Assembly: GCA_934565855.1 (NCBI GenBank)
Contig: CAKTIO010000002.1
Span: 1 to 64,000, forward strand
DNA length: 64,000 bases
Direction of reading: 5' to 3'
From: an uncultured Dysosmobacter sp.
GTDB lineage: Bacteria; Bacillota; Clostridia; Oscillospirales; Oscillospiraceae
The notes under the pieces are model-generated. The model was not told where the DNA came from. It was given only the letters and a program-made list of their open reading frames with translations, and ran no database searches. The position numbers and the translations under genes are program-made. Shown here piece by piece: positions 17,965-25,996 of the stretch (its first letter is position 1; the number at the start of each line of letters is the position of its first letter).

Positions 17965-19332
17965 ATGAACGAAACTGCAAACCGGGAGCTTGGCCAAGCT
18001 CCTGTAGGAAAACTGATGGCCCGTTTCGCCATTCCATGCATCATGTCTTTGCTGGTCTCAGCCCTGTACAACATCGTGGACCAAATTTTTGTGGGCCGGG
18101 GTGTGGGGTATCTTGGCAACGGTGCAACCAACGTGGTCTTCCCCGTAACGGTCATCACCCTGGCCTTTGCACTGGCCATCGGTGACAGCTGCGCCGCCTT
18201 TCTCTCCCTGTGCCAGGGCCAGCAGGACACGGAAAATGCCCACCACAGCGTGGGCAACGCCGTCACGCTGACGGTGCTGGTAAGCCTGCTGCTGACGGCG
18301 ATTTTTGCGGTGGGGCGGGATGGCTGTCTGGCAGCCTTTGGTGCCACCGAGGCCAACCGGGCCTACGCAGTGGAATATTTCACCTATCTGCTGCCTGGCA
18401 TTCCCTTTTATATGTTCGGCACAGCCATGAACTCCGTGATCCGGGCGGACGGTTCACCTGCCTTTGCCATGCTGTCAACCCTGGTAGGCTGTGTGATGAA
18501 TGTAATCCTGGACCCTATTGCCATTTTTGCCCTGCAAATGGGCATGAAGGGCGCGGCACTGGCTACTATCAGCGGTCAGATTGTCACAGCCCTGATGGCT
18601 ATCTGGTATCTGGCGAAGAAGAGCAAGGCATTCCAGCTGAAAAAAGCCAGCTTCCATCTCAGCGGTCACCTGCTGCGGCGCTTCCTGCCACTTGGCATCA
18701 GCAGCTTCATCACTCAGGTGTCTATTGTGGCTATTATGGCGGCCATGAATAATGTGCTGGTCATTTACGGTGCCAAGTCACCCTATGGTGCGGACATCCC
18801 CATGACCGTAGTCGGCATCGTGATGAAAGTGTTTCAAATCGTTGTAGCCATCGTGGTGGGAATTGCCGCTGGATGCCAGCCACTGGTGGGTTATAACTAC
18901 GGCGCGGGCCACATTGACCGGGTCCGGCAGATCCTGAAGACCATGATGGCTGCCGAAATTGCGGTGGGGCTGGTCTCCCTGCTGTGCTTCCAGCTGTTCC
19001 CCCGGCAGATCACCGCACTGTTCGGCTCTGGCGACGCCCTGTATGAAGAATTTGCGGTGATGGCCTTCCGTACTTTCCTGTGTACCATTCCACTTTGCTG
19101 TGTGCAAAAGGCAGGAAGCATCTTCCTCCAGTCTCTGGGACGGCCCCTGGAGGCCATGAGCCTGTCCCTGCTGCGGGAGATCGTGCTCAGTATTCCCTTG
19201 GCGATCCTTCTGCCTATGTTTTTTGGTGTCACGGGCGCCTTGTACTCCGCCCCTGCGGCGGATGTTGTATCTTGTGCTATTACTGTGGTCATTCTGACTC
19301 ATGTGATGGGCAAGCTGAAAATGGAGGTTTGA
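17965..19332 (+). CDS. MATE family multidrug/sodium antiporter
   Basis: A 455-residue, about 12-helix membrane exporter of the MATE family. Typical segments are visible: FAIPCIMSLLVSALYNIVDQ followed by IFVGR near residue 25-50, and the duplicated half with PLGISSFITQVS. The substrate (drug, toxin or metabolite) is not predictable. The gene is preceded by a structured leader and ribosome site AGGAGGTT, and the kinase-like gene starts three bases after its stop, so the two form an operon. This unit looks intact amid fragments of other element genes. Confidence 0.9.
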   Translation: MNETANRELGQAPVGKLMARFAIPCIMSLLVSALYNIVDQIFVGRGVGYLGNGATNVVFPVTVITLAFALAIGDSCAAFLSLCQGQQDTENAHHSVGNAVTLTVLVSLLLTAIFAVGRDGCLAAFGATEANRAYAVEYFTYLLPGIPFYMFGTAMNSVIRADGSPAFAMLSTLVGCVMNVILDPIAIFALQMGMKGAALATISGQIVTALMAIWYLAKKSKAFQLKKASFHLSGHLLRRFLPLGISSFITQVSIVAIMAAMNNVLVIYGAKSPYGADIPMTVVGIVMKVFQIVVAIVVGIAAGCQPLVGYNYGAGHIDRVRQILKTMMAAEIAVGLVSLLCFQLFPRQITALFGSGDALYEEFAVMAFRTFLCTIPLCCVQKAGSIFLQSLGRPLEAMSLSLLREIVLSIPLAILLPMFFGVTGALYSAPAADVVSCAITVVILTHVMGKLKMEV

Positions 19333-19335
19333 CCT

Positions 19336-19938
19336 ATGAAAAAAATCATTACCATTGGCCGCCAGTTCGGAAGCGGCGGCCGCGAGGTGGGACAAAAGGT
19401 TGCGCAGGCTCTGCATATCGCCTACTATGACAAAGAACTGCTGGCAGTGGCAGCGAAAAAGAGCGGCCTCAGCAGCCAATTCATGAATACCTATGATGAA
19501 AAGCCCACCCGCAGCTTCCTCTATTCACTGGTCATGGGCCAGCGGGGACTGTTCCCTGACAGCGCCGAAGTGACAGTGGAGCAGCTGGCTGCCAACGCCC
19601 AGCGGGACGCCATTCTGGCAGTGGCTGGAGAAGGCAGCTGTGTCATCGTTGGCCGCTGCGCCGACCATGTTCTGCGGAATGAACAGGGACTTCTGAGGGT
19701 GTTTCTCACTGCGGACCATGGTGACCGCATCCAGCGGGTCTGCCGCCGGGACGGCGTGACCGCTGCCGAAGCAGAGGAAAAGCTGCAAAGAATGGACCGG
19801 TCCAGGGCAGCCTACTATCGCTTCCGGTGCGACCAGACCTGGGGTGCGGCGGCAAACTATGACCTGTGCATCAATGTATCCCGCTGGGGCGTGGACGCTG
19901 CGGTGAAAACCATTGTAGAGCGGTGCGGCCGCTCGTAA
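19336..19938 (+). CDS. Cytidylate kinase-like family protein
   Basis: A 200-residue P-loop protein. MKKIITIGRQFGSGGREVGQ has the kinase P-loop (GRQFGSGG) of the cytidylate-kinase-like family (Cytidylate_kin2), which is common next to MATE pumps in Clostridia. VIVGRCADHVLR and the Arg-rich lid YYRFRCDQTWG are also typical. The substrate is unknown and it should not be taken for the essential CMP kinase. It is translationally coupled to the MATE gene. Confidence 0.85.
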   Translation: MKKIITIGRQFGSGGREVGQKVAQALHIAYYDKELLAVAAKKSGLSSQFMNTYDEKPTRSFLYSLVMGQRGLFPDSAEVTVEQLAANAQRDAILAVAGEGSCVIVGRCADHVLRNEQGLLRVFLTADHGDRIQRVCRRDGVTAAEAEEKLQRMDRSRAAYYRFRCDQTWGAAANYDLCINVSRWGVDAAVKTIVERCGRS

Positions 19939-20025
19939 GAGTTCACTGTAAGGAACATAGAGCACGGCAATATTCTTGAGCACAGCTGAATTGAGCTGCA
20001 CCAGTGTTCAGAAGCTATTGGGAAG

Positions 20026-20116
20026 TATGAAAGAACCTGTTATAAAAATCGCTTTTATTTTGGGCTGTTCCGTGCTATACTGCAAATAGAAAATCTGCGA
20101 TGAGGAGGGGATACAG
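20026..20116 (+). promoter_or_regulatory. Promoter region of first MNT gene (copy 1 of a duplicated promoter)
   Basis: About 90 bases that recur at 20453-20542. Shared blocks are TATGAAAGAA, ATAAAAATCGCTTTTATTTT, a TATACT -10 box followed by GCAAATA, and a G-rich ribosome site before GATACAG and the start codon. The A/T-rich block around TCGC is near-palindromic and may be an operator. Confidence 0.5.
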
Positions 20117-20446
20117 ATGACAATCGATCTGGCGTTAGAGAAGCTGATCCCGGGGTTGCAAGAGATATATGGAGATTTGATTGACAGCGTTATCCTGTAT
20201 GGCTCTACCGCGCGTGGAACTCGAACAGCGGACTCAGATGTTGATGTGGCAATCCTTCTCCGTGCAGGAGCAACAAAAGTGATGCGAGACCAAATGCTCG
20301 ACCTTGTAGTTGATTTGGAACTTGAGTGTGGAAAGGTGCTATCTGTCCTCTGCATTGATTATGATAAATTTGCGGAGTGGAAAGATGTTCTTCCGTTTTA
20401 TAAAAACATTCGAAAGGATGGCGTTGTTTTATGGCAGGCAGCTTAA
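20117..20446 (+). CDS. MNT-type nucleotidyltransferase (MntA-like)
   Basis: A 109-residue minimal nucleotidyltransferase. The active-site pattern is complete: LYGSTARG followed by DSDVDVAIL. Such proteins are the antitoxin partners of HEPN toxins and can inactivate them by adding AMP. The expected HEPN gene does not follow directly; a second MNT gene comes next under a nearly identical promoter. It may be an orphan copy or may act on the same HEPN protein. The ribosome site GAGGAGGGG precedes the ATG. Confidence 0.8.
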   Translation: MTIDLALEKLIPGLQEIYGDLIDSVILYGSTARGTRTADSDVDVAILLRAGATKVMRDQMLDLVVDLELECGKVLSVLCIDYDKFAEWKDVLPFYKNIRKDGVVLWQAA

Positions 20447-20452
20447 CGGCAA

Positions 20453-20542
20453 TATGAAAGAAACTGCCATAAAAATCGCTTTTATTTTTAAAGGGCTCAT
20501 GTTATACTGCAAATAAAGAATTTGTTGTGAGGGGGCGATACA
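20453..20542 (+). promoter_or_regulatory. Promoter region of second MNT gene (copy 2)
   Basis: This copy repeats the block at 20026-20116, including the A/T-rich near-palindrome and the TATACTGCAAATA box. It differs by a few substitutions and small changes in spacing. The duplication puts two related toxin-antitoxin units under the same presumed control. Confidence 0.5.
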
Positions 20543-20839
20543 GTGGAAAAGCTAAATGCGATTCGAGAACAAGTCATTCGGCTCTGCGCTCCGGAGAAGA
20601 TTTTACTATTTGGTTCGCAGGCGAAAGGAACTGCGACTGCAAAAAGTGATATTGATCTTTGTGTCATAGCATCGACAAAGGATAAGCGGTCATTGTTGAC
20701 AGATTTATATTGTGATACGGAATCTGATACGCCGATTGACTTCCTTCTGTATACACCGGAAGAATGGGAACACAGCGTAGCGGATAGCCAGAGCTTTGCC
20801 AACAAGTTGAGCCGAGAGGGAGTTGTACTCTATGGGTGA
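20543..20839 (+). CDS. MNT-type nucleotidyltransferase, antitoxin of HEPN pair
   Basis: A 98-residue minimal nucleotidyltransferase with a GTG start after GAGGGGG. The active site reads LFGSQAKG and KSDIDLCVIAS. Its end overlaps the HEPN gene start by eight bases, the standard layout of HEPN-MNT toxin-antitoxin pairs. It is only distantly similar to the MNT protein 100 bases upstream, so the two are not a recent tandem duplication of the coding region. Confidence 0.85.
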   Translation: MEKLNAIREQVIRLCAPEKILLFGSQAKGTATAKSDIDLCVIASTKDKRSLLTDLYCDTESDTPIDFLLYTPEEWEHSVADSQSFANKLSREGVVLYG

Positions 20840-21206
20840 CAGCTTACGTTATAAGGACTGGTTCGAAAAAGCGGCACATGACCTGCGCGGTGCAGAAATC
20901 TTAATGGAGCATGATGGCGGTAATGATTTAGTCGCATTTCATTGCCAGCAGGCGATGGAAAAAATGCTTAAAGGCTGGCTGCTCAAGATGACAGGTGAAT
21001 TGTTAGACGAGCATAGTCTTGTATTCCTGTGCAGGAAGGCAACTGCGGTAGGGGCACCATTGAAAGGGAAACTCAGAGATTGTGCATATGTAAATCAGTT
21101 CTACATTGAAACCCGCTATCCATCTGACTCTTATATACCTGTGTCCGAAGAGGAAGCACGGGATTGCATGGATGCTGCAAGGAAATTGATGGAGCTGTTG
21201 GCGTAA
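20832..21206 (+). CDS. HEPN domain protein, toxin partner
   Basis: A 124-residue all-helical HEPN protein (MGDSLRYKDWFEKAAHDLRG, AFHCQQAMEKMLKGWLLKM and the FYIETRYPSD segment typical of the family). The start at 20832 is preferred over 20823 as MGDSLRYK is the usual N-terminus; it overlaps the MNT gene. HEPN toxins often cut RNA through an RX4-6H motif, but no such motif is evident here, so this may be a nuclease-inactive or divergent member. Confidence 0.8.
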   Translation: MGDSLRYKDWFEKAAHDLRGAEILMEHDGGNDLVAFHCQQAMEKMLKGWLLKMTGELLDEHSLVFLCRKATAVGAPLKGKLRDCAYVNQFYIETRYPSDSYIPVSEEEARDCMDAARKLMELLA

Positions 21207-21212
21207 CGCGCA

Positions 21213-21236
21213 GACTACTATTTGACTACTACCGCA
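21213..21236 (+). repeat. GACTACTA direct repeat, copy A
   Basis: A 24-base unit (itself a doubled GACTACTA) that recurs at 21451-21474 with one mismatch. The second copy lies 20 bases before tRNA-Arg. Doubled short direct repeats like these are typical of integrase arm-binding sites. Confidence 0.5.
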
Positions 21237-21279
21237 AAAAGCCTCGGGAGCCTTGCCCTGCAAGACTTCCGAGGCTTTT
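21237..21279 (+). terminator. Terminator after HEPN gene
   Basis: The arms 21237-21249 and 21267-21279 pair (one G-U), with A and T runs on the two sides, so it can end transcription from both directions. Confidence 0.75.
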
Positions 21280-21450
21280 CTTCAAAATGCCGGAAATTTG
21301 TGTGATTCCAATTAAACTACTGTGCCGCAGCAGTTTCCGGTTTGGCGGCCTGATAACTCCGACGTTTCAGGTATCCCCACCTGAGATATGGTGCAAACCG
21401 TTGCCGCAACTGCGTTTGCAGGAACGGCAGAGAAAAAATAGATAGTTGTT

Positions 21451-21474
21451 GACTACTATTTGACTACTATCGCA
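21451..21474 (+). repeat. GACTACTA direct repeat, copy B
   Basis: The partner of 21213-21236 with one mismatch. It is placed just upstream of tRNA-Arg(CCG). The 215 bases between the copies hold the terminator and no recognised gene. Confidence 0.5.
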
Positions 21475-21493
21475 GGAACTCACAAGTAAATAC

Positions 21494-21570
21494 GCGCCTG
21501 TAGCTCAGTTGGATAGAGCGTTAGACTCCGACTCTAAAGGCCGCTGGTTCGAATCCAGTCAGGCGTACCA
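21494..21570 (+). tRNA. tRNA-Arg (anticodon CCG)
   Basis: A full cloverleaf with an encoded CCA. The acceptor GCGCCTG pairs with CAGGCGT (first pair G-U). The D arm is GCTC...GAGC, the anticodon stem TTAGA/TCTAA has loop CTCCGAC, and the T arm is CTGG TTCGAAT CCAG. It is followed by a strong terminator. Confidence 0.95.
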
Positions 21571-21571
21571 T

Positions 21572-21638
21572 AAGGTGGCAACAATTCGGATATTTTAAGC
21601 GGAACACTTAGAATACCAAAGGGTTGCCACCTTTTTTT
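21572..21638 (+). terminator. Terminator after tRNA-Arg
   Basis: An 11-bp perfect stem (21572-21582 with 21623-21633) is followed by a run of T. The 40-base loop is long for an intrinsic terminator but the stem is strong. Confidence 0.7.
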
Positions 21639-21955
21639 ATTTCAAATTTTGCATTCAGAAAAAAAGATATTTTCGCGTTATTTTAGTAACTGGGGAGATT
21701 CGAACTCCCTCTTTTGCGTTTTCAAGGGCAGAATTCAAAGAAGCGCCCTTTTTGAGGGCACTCAATAGAGCAATCTTCCCTCAAAATTTTATACGATCTT
21801 TCAGGCGTCTGTTTGTTGGTTTCGTCGAAGCCATCAAGTAGGCGCCCTTTTTCATTTTCCGATGCCCCAAAAGGGCGCCTAATTTTAACCAACCAACTGG
21901 TCGGAGCATTTTCAAAATGCTCCGGCTTATTTTTTATTTGCAGGAGGATCACAAA
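21639..21955 (+). promoter_or_regulatory. Gene-free leader with two strong hairpins
   Basis: No gene is seen in this stretch. A 12-bp inverted repeat (21840-21851 with 21869-21880) and a 10-bp stem with a one-base loop centre (21903-21912 with 21914-21923) lie just before the ribosome site CAGGAGGATC of the next gene. The second stem is followed by TTATTTTTTATTT, so it is terminator-like and may attenuate the downstream gene. Confidence 0.45.
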
Positions 21956-22633
21956 ATGGATAATCAGAATGGAGCCGCGCAGCTCCGCTATCTTGAAGAA
22001 ATCGGTACCCGCCTTCACCGCATGGATTTTGAAACCATGCCTGTGGAGGATCAGCATCTCCCTGTTAAATGGAATGGTAATTACCTCTGCCGTATTTCTG
22101 GCAGAGGTAGTGTCCTGTACCGAGAGGCAGATGTCAAACGTGCCGATGCGCAGGATACGCTGCAAAGTGTCATCGACACCGCCAAAATGACTTCGGAATA
22201 CATGGCGATTCTGGAATACGCACCGCAGCTCAAGGCAAGCGGTCTGGTTGGTGATTATCGCGTCCTTGCAGACTTCGGCGACGCTGTGCTGGTGGGTCAT
22301 CCTACGGAGCGCGGCGTACAGTTTGTGACTTGGGAGTGGGACTGGGATCGTGAGGGCGTCCATCAGGGGAATTATTTCTATGAGGACTACGAAGCCGCCA
22401 AGCAAGATTTCACCGTTCGCAGCGGGCTTGTCCAGAAGGATGCCCTTTTTGAAGCGGAGCAGCTTGCGGAGTTCTATCACGCGCTAAAGTTCGTCCGTGA
22501 ACGCGACGAAAATCTTTCGTTCGGGCGGGATCAGGAACTGGCAGAGCTCATGGAGCAGGTTGGCGGATTACTGCCGGAAGCCGCTCTGCGACAGCGAGAT
22601 GCGCCGGAGCAGAGCGGCATGACAATGAAATAA
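21956..22633 (+). CDS. Integrative-element hypothetical protein
   Basis: A 225-residue protein (MDNQNGAAQLRYLEEIGTRL onward) without a named domain that I can assign. It resembles proteins commonly carried by conjugative elements of gut Clostridia. The composition is acidic, there is no signal peptide or membrane segment, and it is rich in aromatic residues near WEWDWDREG. The start at 21956 follows CAGGAGGATCAC. The frame is open upstream to 21917 but that part covers the hairpin. Confidence 0.6.
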   Translation: MDNQNGAAQLRYLEEIGTRLHRMDFETMPVEDQHLPVKWNGNYLCRISGRGSVLYREADVKRADAQDTLQSVIDTAKMTSEYMAILEYAPQLKASGLVGDYRVLADFGDAVLVGHPTERGVQFVTWEWDWDREGVHQGNYFYEDYEAAKQDFTVRSGLVQKDALFEAEQLAEFYHALKFVRERDENLSFGRDQELAELMEQVGGLLPEAALRQRDAPEQSGMTMK

Positions 22634-22649
22634 GGAACGCACAGTTAAG

Positions 22650-22677
22650 CCGGGCAGAAATGCCCGGATTTTTTCAT
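22650..22677 (+). terminator. Intrinsic terminator
   Basis: A CCGGGCA stem with a GAAA tetraloop and TGCCCGG (22650-22667), followed by ATTTTTTC. Confidence 0.9.
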
Positions 22678-22813
22678 TTTAAGCCTGCAAATAAAAAGTC
22701 AAGCCCCAAAGCGGACTTGACATAAAAAAATTTGCAGGCAGCAGGCAGAGAAAAAATGCAACACAAAAAGGCCGCCGCAAACGCGCCGACCTGAAAGGTC
22801 CGATAGCATATAG

Positions 22814-23698
22814 TTACTCCGCGCGGTGCAGACCTGTTGAATCCATGTCTACGGGCGGCAGCCCCTCCAGAGCGGAAAAATAGGCCATCACCTTGCCGTA
22901 GTAGCGGCGTAGAAACTTGTTCCCCGCAGCCGTCATGTACACATAGTGCGGCTTGCCTTCGGCACGCTTCTTGTCCAGGAATTGGAACACCGGCTCGTCT
23001 GCCGGAGCCAGTTGCAGATGTACGGTCATGATGTTGAACAGCGTTTTACGCAGATACGGAGAGCCACGTTTCGTAGTCTTATTGCTGCGAGAACAATAGT
23101 CACCCGATTCGTTCGGCGCCGGGTCAATGCCTGCAAAGGCAACAAGCGACTGCTTGCGCTCAAAGCGGCGCACATCGCCGATCTCTGCCATGAGCTGCGG
23201 GCCGAGAGATTCCCCAACACCATACATCTCCATGACGACCGGGTATTCCGGAAGCTGAGAAGCCAGCTTGTTCATCTCGCTGCGGTAGGTTTCCACGCTG
23301 CGGGAGATCGCCGTGAGCTGGTTGGCCGCTTCCTGGACGAGCGTCTTCATGACGGATGTCTTCTGCACCAGTACAACAGCAGATTTTGCCAGAGCGTATA
23401 CCTCGGCGGCCTTCTCCATGCTGAATTGGTAGCGTTTTCGCTTGCACCATTTGCGGTAGCGCTCGGCAAAAGCGTTCCGGCTGCCGCTGCGGACGCAATC
23501 GACGTGCCAAAAGTCATGGGTGAAATCCACCCACTTCTGTGTGCCGTCGCTGCGCACAGGGCTGTCAAAGAGCTTGCGAATGCCGGGGAAAGATTGCTCC
23601 TGAAGCGCGATGAGGTTGTTTGCGGTTGCGGTTTTCTGCTTGGAGGCCAACTGGAACTGCCGGTTCAGGGTTTTCAGATCATATCGAATCGTGTCCAT
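22814..23698 (-). pseudogene. IS110-family transposase lacking its N-terminal domain
   Basis: A 294-residue frame matching the middle and C-terminal part of IS110 transposases: YGVGESLGPQLMAEIGDVRR, then FAGIDPAPNESG and RGSPYLRKTLFNI. The N-terminal DEDD RuvC-like domain (about 110 residues) is missing, and an AAGGAGG site with no matching start lies about 35 bases upstream of the first ATG. The usual length is about 400 residues, so this copy cannot transpose by itself. IS110 elements lack clear terminal repeats, so the ends could not be set. Confidence 0.8.
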
Positions 23699-23789
23699 AG
23701 GAGTATATGATTCTTGTTCAAGTGTGTAATTCCTCCTTAGATTTTTTGATGGGATGCTGGGATGCTAAGTCATATTTTTCGATGCTTGG

Positions 23790-24713
23790 TTACCGCCCCC
23801 TCTCCGGAGTGTTTCTTTTTTGCAGGTAATCGTTCCAGTCCTTTCCGCTGCGAGGCTCTTCCGTCGTTACGATGTAGCCTCTGGCCGAGTATTTGTCTTT
23901 GATCTGCCAGGCCGCCGCCCGTCCCGGCGCGTCTGCGTCCAGGCAAAGCGTGATGCGCTTGATGCTGGGATGATCCTTCAGGTACGTTTCCAGCGCGCCG
24001 CCATAGAGGCCGCACAGCGCCACGGCGTTGATCGGCTCACGGTGGAGCGTGAGGTAGCTCATAAGGTCGATAGGGGCCTCGAACACGTGCACCAGATCTA
24101 AACTGGGATCTGCCGGAATGGGGAAGCCGGTATTCTTATCGCTGCCTGTCACATCTCCGCGAAAGCCTTTGCCGTCCCGGTCGTATGTCCCGCGCAAGCC
24201 TGCGTATTTTGCCTGCCCGGTGTGATTCTTTCCGACGAACACGCAGTTGTGATGCTCGGCGTCCTCATACAGAAGACCGCTGTTCATGAACTGCCGGATC
24301 ACCTGCGCGGCGATGCCGCGCTTGCGCAGGTAGGCAAACACCCTGCGATCATCCGTATTGCGAGGGGGCAGGGCGAAGGGCTTTGGCGGATCAATCTGCT
24401 TGACGGGAGTTGCTGCTTTGACGGGGGAGTCTCTGGCCCGCCCATTGAAGGTGAGCAGATACTCGACAGCTTCCGGAAATGTCTTGCCGCAGAACTGTTG
24501 CACGAGAGTGATGGCGTCACCGCCGATGTTCTGCGAGTAGCGGACCCATGTGCGACGGTCCTTGATCCGCAGGCTGTCCATTTCTGCTGTGGTGTAGTAC
24601 CGGCCAATGCGTTTGACCTGATAGCCCAGATGGGTCAGCAGCTCCGGCAGATCTGTCTCCCTGGCGATCTGCATTTCTGTGTCTGTAAAGCGTCTTTTGA
24701 TTTCGCTTGCCAC
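23790..24713 (-). CDS. DUF3991 / TOPRIM domain protein (primase-like)
   Basis: A 307-residue protein that starts with GTG after AAAGGAGG. An N-terminal primase-like zinc-lacking region (ETDLPELLTHLGYQVKRIGR) and the DUF3991 segment around RVFAYLRKRGIA are followed by a TOPRIM domain with the Glu in VFEAPIDLMSYL and the acidic pair in LCLDADAPGRAA. Proteins of this kind are carried by Firmicutes conjugative elements and are thought to act in element replication. It is probably a leftover of a larger element that also held the two flanking genes. Confidence 0.82.
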   Translation of the reverse strand: MASEIKRRFTDTEMQIARETDLPELLTHLGYQVKRIGRYYTTAEMDSLRIKDRRTWVRYSQNIGGDAITLVQQFCGKTFPEAVEYLLTFNGRARDSPVKAATPVKQIDPPKPFALPPRNTDDRRVFAYLRKRGIAAQVIRQFMNSGLLYEDAEHHNCVFVGKNHTGQAKYAGLRGTYDRDGKGFRGDVTGSDKNTGFPIPADPSLDLVHVFEAPIDLMSYLTLHREPINAVALCGLYGGALETYLKDHPSIKRITLCLDADAPGRAAAWQIKDKYSARGYIVTTEEPRSGKDWNDYLQKRNTPERGR

Positions 24714-24741
24714 GGTGATTTCCTCCTTTCTTGAAACGCAA

Positions 24742-24788
24742 AAAGCCGGTCATGGCACCCGAGTTGTTCGGATGCCATGACCGGCTTT
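24742..24788. terminator. Strong bidirectional hairpin
   Basis: A 16-bp perfect stem (24742-24757 with 24773-24788) with A and T runs at its feet. It lies between the ribbon-helix-helix gene and the DUF3991 gene and is the likely terminator of the former. Confidence 0.8.
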
Positions 24789-24827
24789 CTTCCAAATCTT
24801 TGTTTTTGTTTTGGCGTTTGTGCGGGC

Positions 24828-25259
24828 TTACACGGCGCTTTCCTCGTCGGGGGTGTCCGTGTCCGCAGAGGCGTCCTCGTCGGCCACACGGGGCGCGACA
24901 GGGGTTTCAGTGGGCGCGTCCTGCTCTGCGGCGCTCTCCGCGTCTGCTTCGTCCAGCGCCTGCGTGATCAGGTTCAGCACGAAGTCCCGCTGGGTAAGCT
25001 TTTTGCCGGTGCGGAGCGTTTCGCGCTCCAGGTGACGCTTGATGCGCTGGAAGAGCTCTTCGGGGATCTGGAATGCCATCGTTCTGCCTTTTTCAGTCAT
25101 GTGAATGCTGCCTTTCTGATTTTCAATCATGTTGTAGTATTCTTGGATGAGGTTTGCGATGTACTCGCTGGTGGTCTGGCCCAACCGTTCCCGTTCTTCG
25201 CTGACTCGCTCGTGCAGGTCAATGGGGATCTGAGCGCATAGGTTTTTGGTGTCTGCCAT
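24828..25259 (-). CDS. Ribbon-helix-helix-like element protein
   Basis: A 143-residue protein with two similar segments. The first (CAQIPIDLHERVSEERERLG) and the second (MAFQIPEELFQRIKRHLERE) each look like a ribbon-helix-helix DNA-binding unit. An acidic tail, DEDASADTDTPDEESAV, ends it. Such proteins may regulate element genes or take part in relaxosome or partition functions; the exact role is unknown. The ribosome site GGAGGCATCC precedes the ATG. Confidence 0.6.
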   Translation of the reverse strand: MADTKNLCAQIPIDLHERVSEERERLGQTTSEYIANLIQEYYNMIENQKGSIHMTEKGRTMAFQIPEELFQRIKRHLERETLRTGKKLTQRDFVLNLITQALDEADAESAAEQDAPTETPVAPRVADEDASADTDTPDEESAV

Positions 25260-25592
25260 TTGGATGCCTCCTTCGTTTGTTGTAGCGCAATCATACTCGA
25301 AAGGTTACGAGAAAGCTATTACCAATACCGCCAAGGAATGACACACAAACGAAGCAGAAGCAACATAAGCACCGTAGAAACGAAAAAGGGCCACCGATCT
25401 GCTCCCTGTGATGGGGGAGTGATCGGTGGCCTATCATTTTGCCCTTTCTTGAAGCCTTGGCGTTCGAGTCACACCAGTTCATAAAAACGACCGGCTGCAT
25501 CCCTGAAATGTCGCCTGTCGCGGAGAAAAAATGACTTTTTGAAAAATTCTGTTTTTCTAACTTTTTGCGGTGGAAAAGCTGATAAATATGCG
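25260..25592. other. Gene-free stretch with one hairpin
   Basis: No gene is seen. An 11-bp perfect stem (25389-25399 with 25421-25431) with a 21-base loop is the only clear structure and may end transcription of an adjacent unit. Confidence 0.4.
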
Positions 25593-25620
25593 AAAACTCC
25601 GCACTTTCGTGCGGAGTTTT
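25593..25620 (-). terminator. Original terminator of tRNA-Pro
   Basis: A 12-bp perfect stem, AAAACTCCGCAC with GTGCGGAGTTTT and a TTTC loop. It lies downstream of the tRNA-Pro 3' fragment in the tRNA's direction of transcription, so it looks like the chromosomal terminator left behind when the gene was split. Confidence 0.75.
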
Positions 25621-25648
25621 CTGTGCTGCATCTTTCATCAACACATTC

Positions 25649-25689
25649 TGGTCCGAGATGGGAGACTCGAACTCCCGACATCTTGCTCC
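25649..25689 (-). repeat. 3' part of tRNA-Pro gene, left att site of the element
   Basis: 41 bases identical to 36456-36496, covering the CCA end, acceptor strand, T arm, variable region and anticodon stem of tRNA-Pro(TGG). The 5' half is absent here. It marks the left boundary of the element that runs to 36.7 kb. Confidence 0.9.
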
Positions 25690-25996
25690 TAAACCTATGT
25701 CTGAACCTTCAGCAAGGACTCTTGCGCCCTCTTTGACGCTTTCCGTCGCTCCAACAGTTCCTTTTTGGAACTCTTTTGCCCTGCTTGTTTCGGGCACCGC
25801 TTTCGGCTTTTGGGATTTGTATGGGATGAAATTCTGTATATTAAAAGTGCTTCTGACCAGATTTACCCCGGCATCAGATGCTTTTATCGCAGAGAACGAC
25901 TCGGAAATTGCGCCGCATAAACAAGGAAATAAGCCCCGAAGATAAACACATCAGCAGACCGCCTCTGAAGCGAGACGGTCTACTGAATAATAAGCC
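25690..25996. other. Left end of the tRNA-Pro element, no gene
   Basis: 307 bases between the tRNA fragment and the end of the AAA/nuclease gene. No gene or repeat was recognised. Confidence 0.35.
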
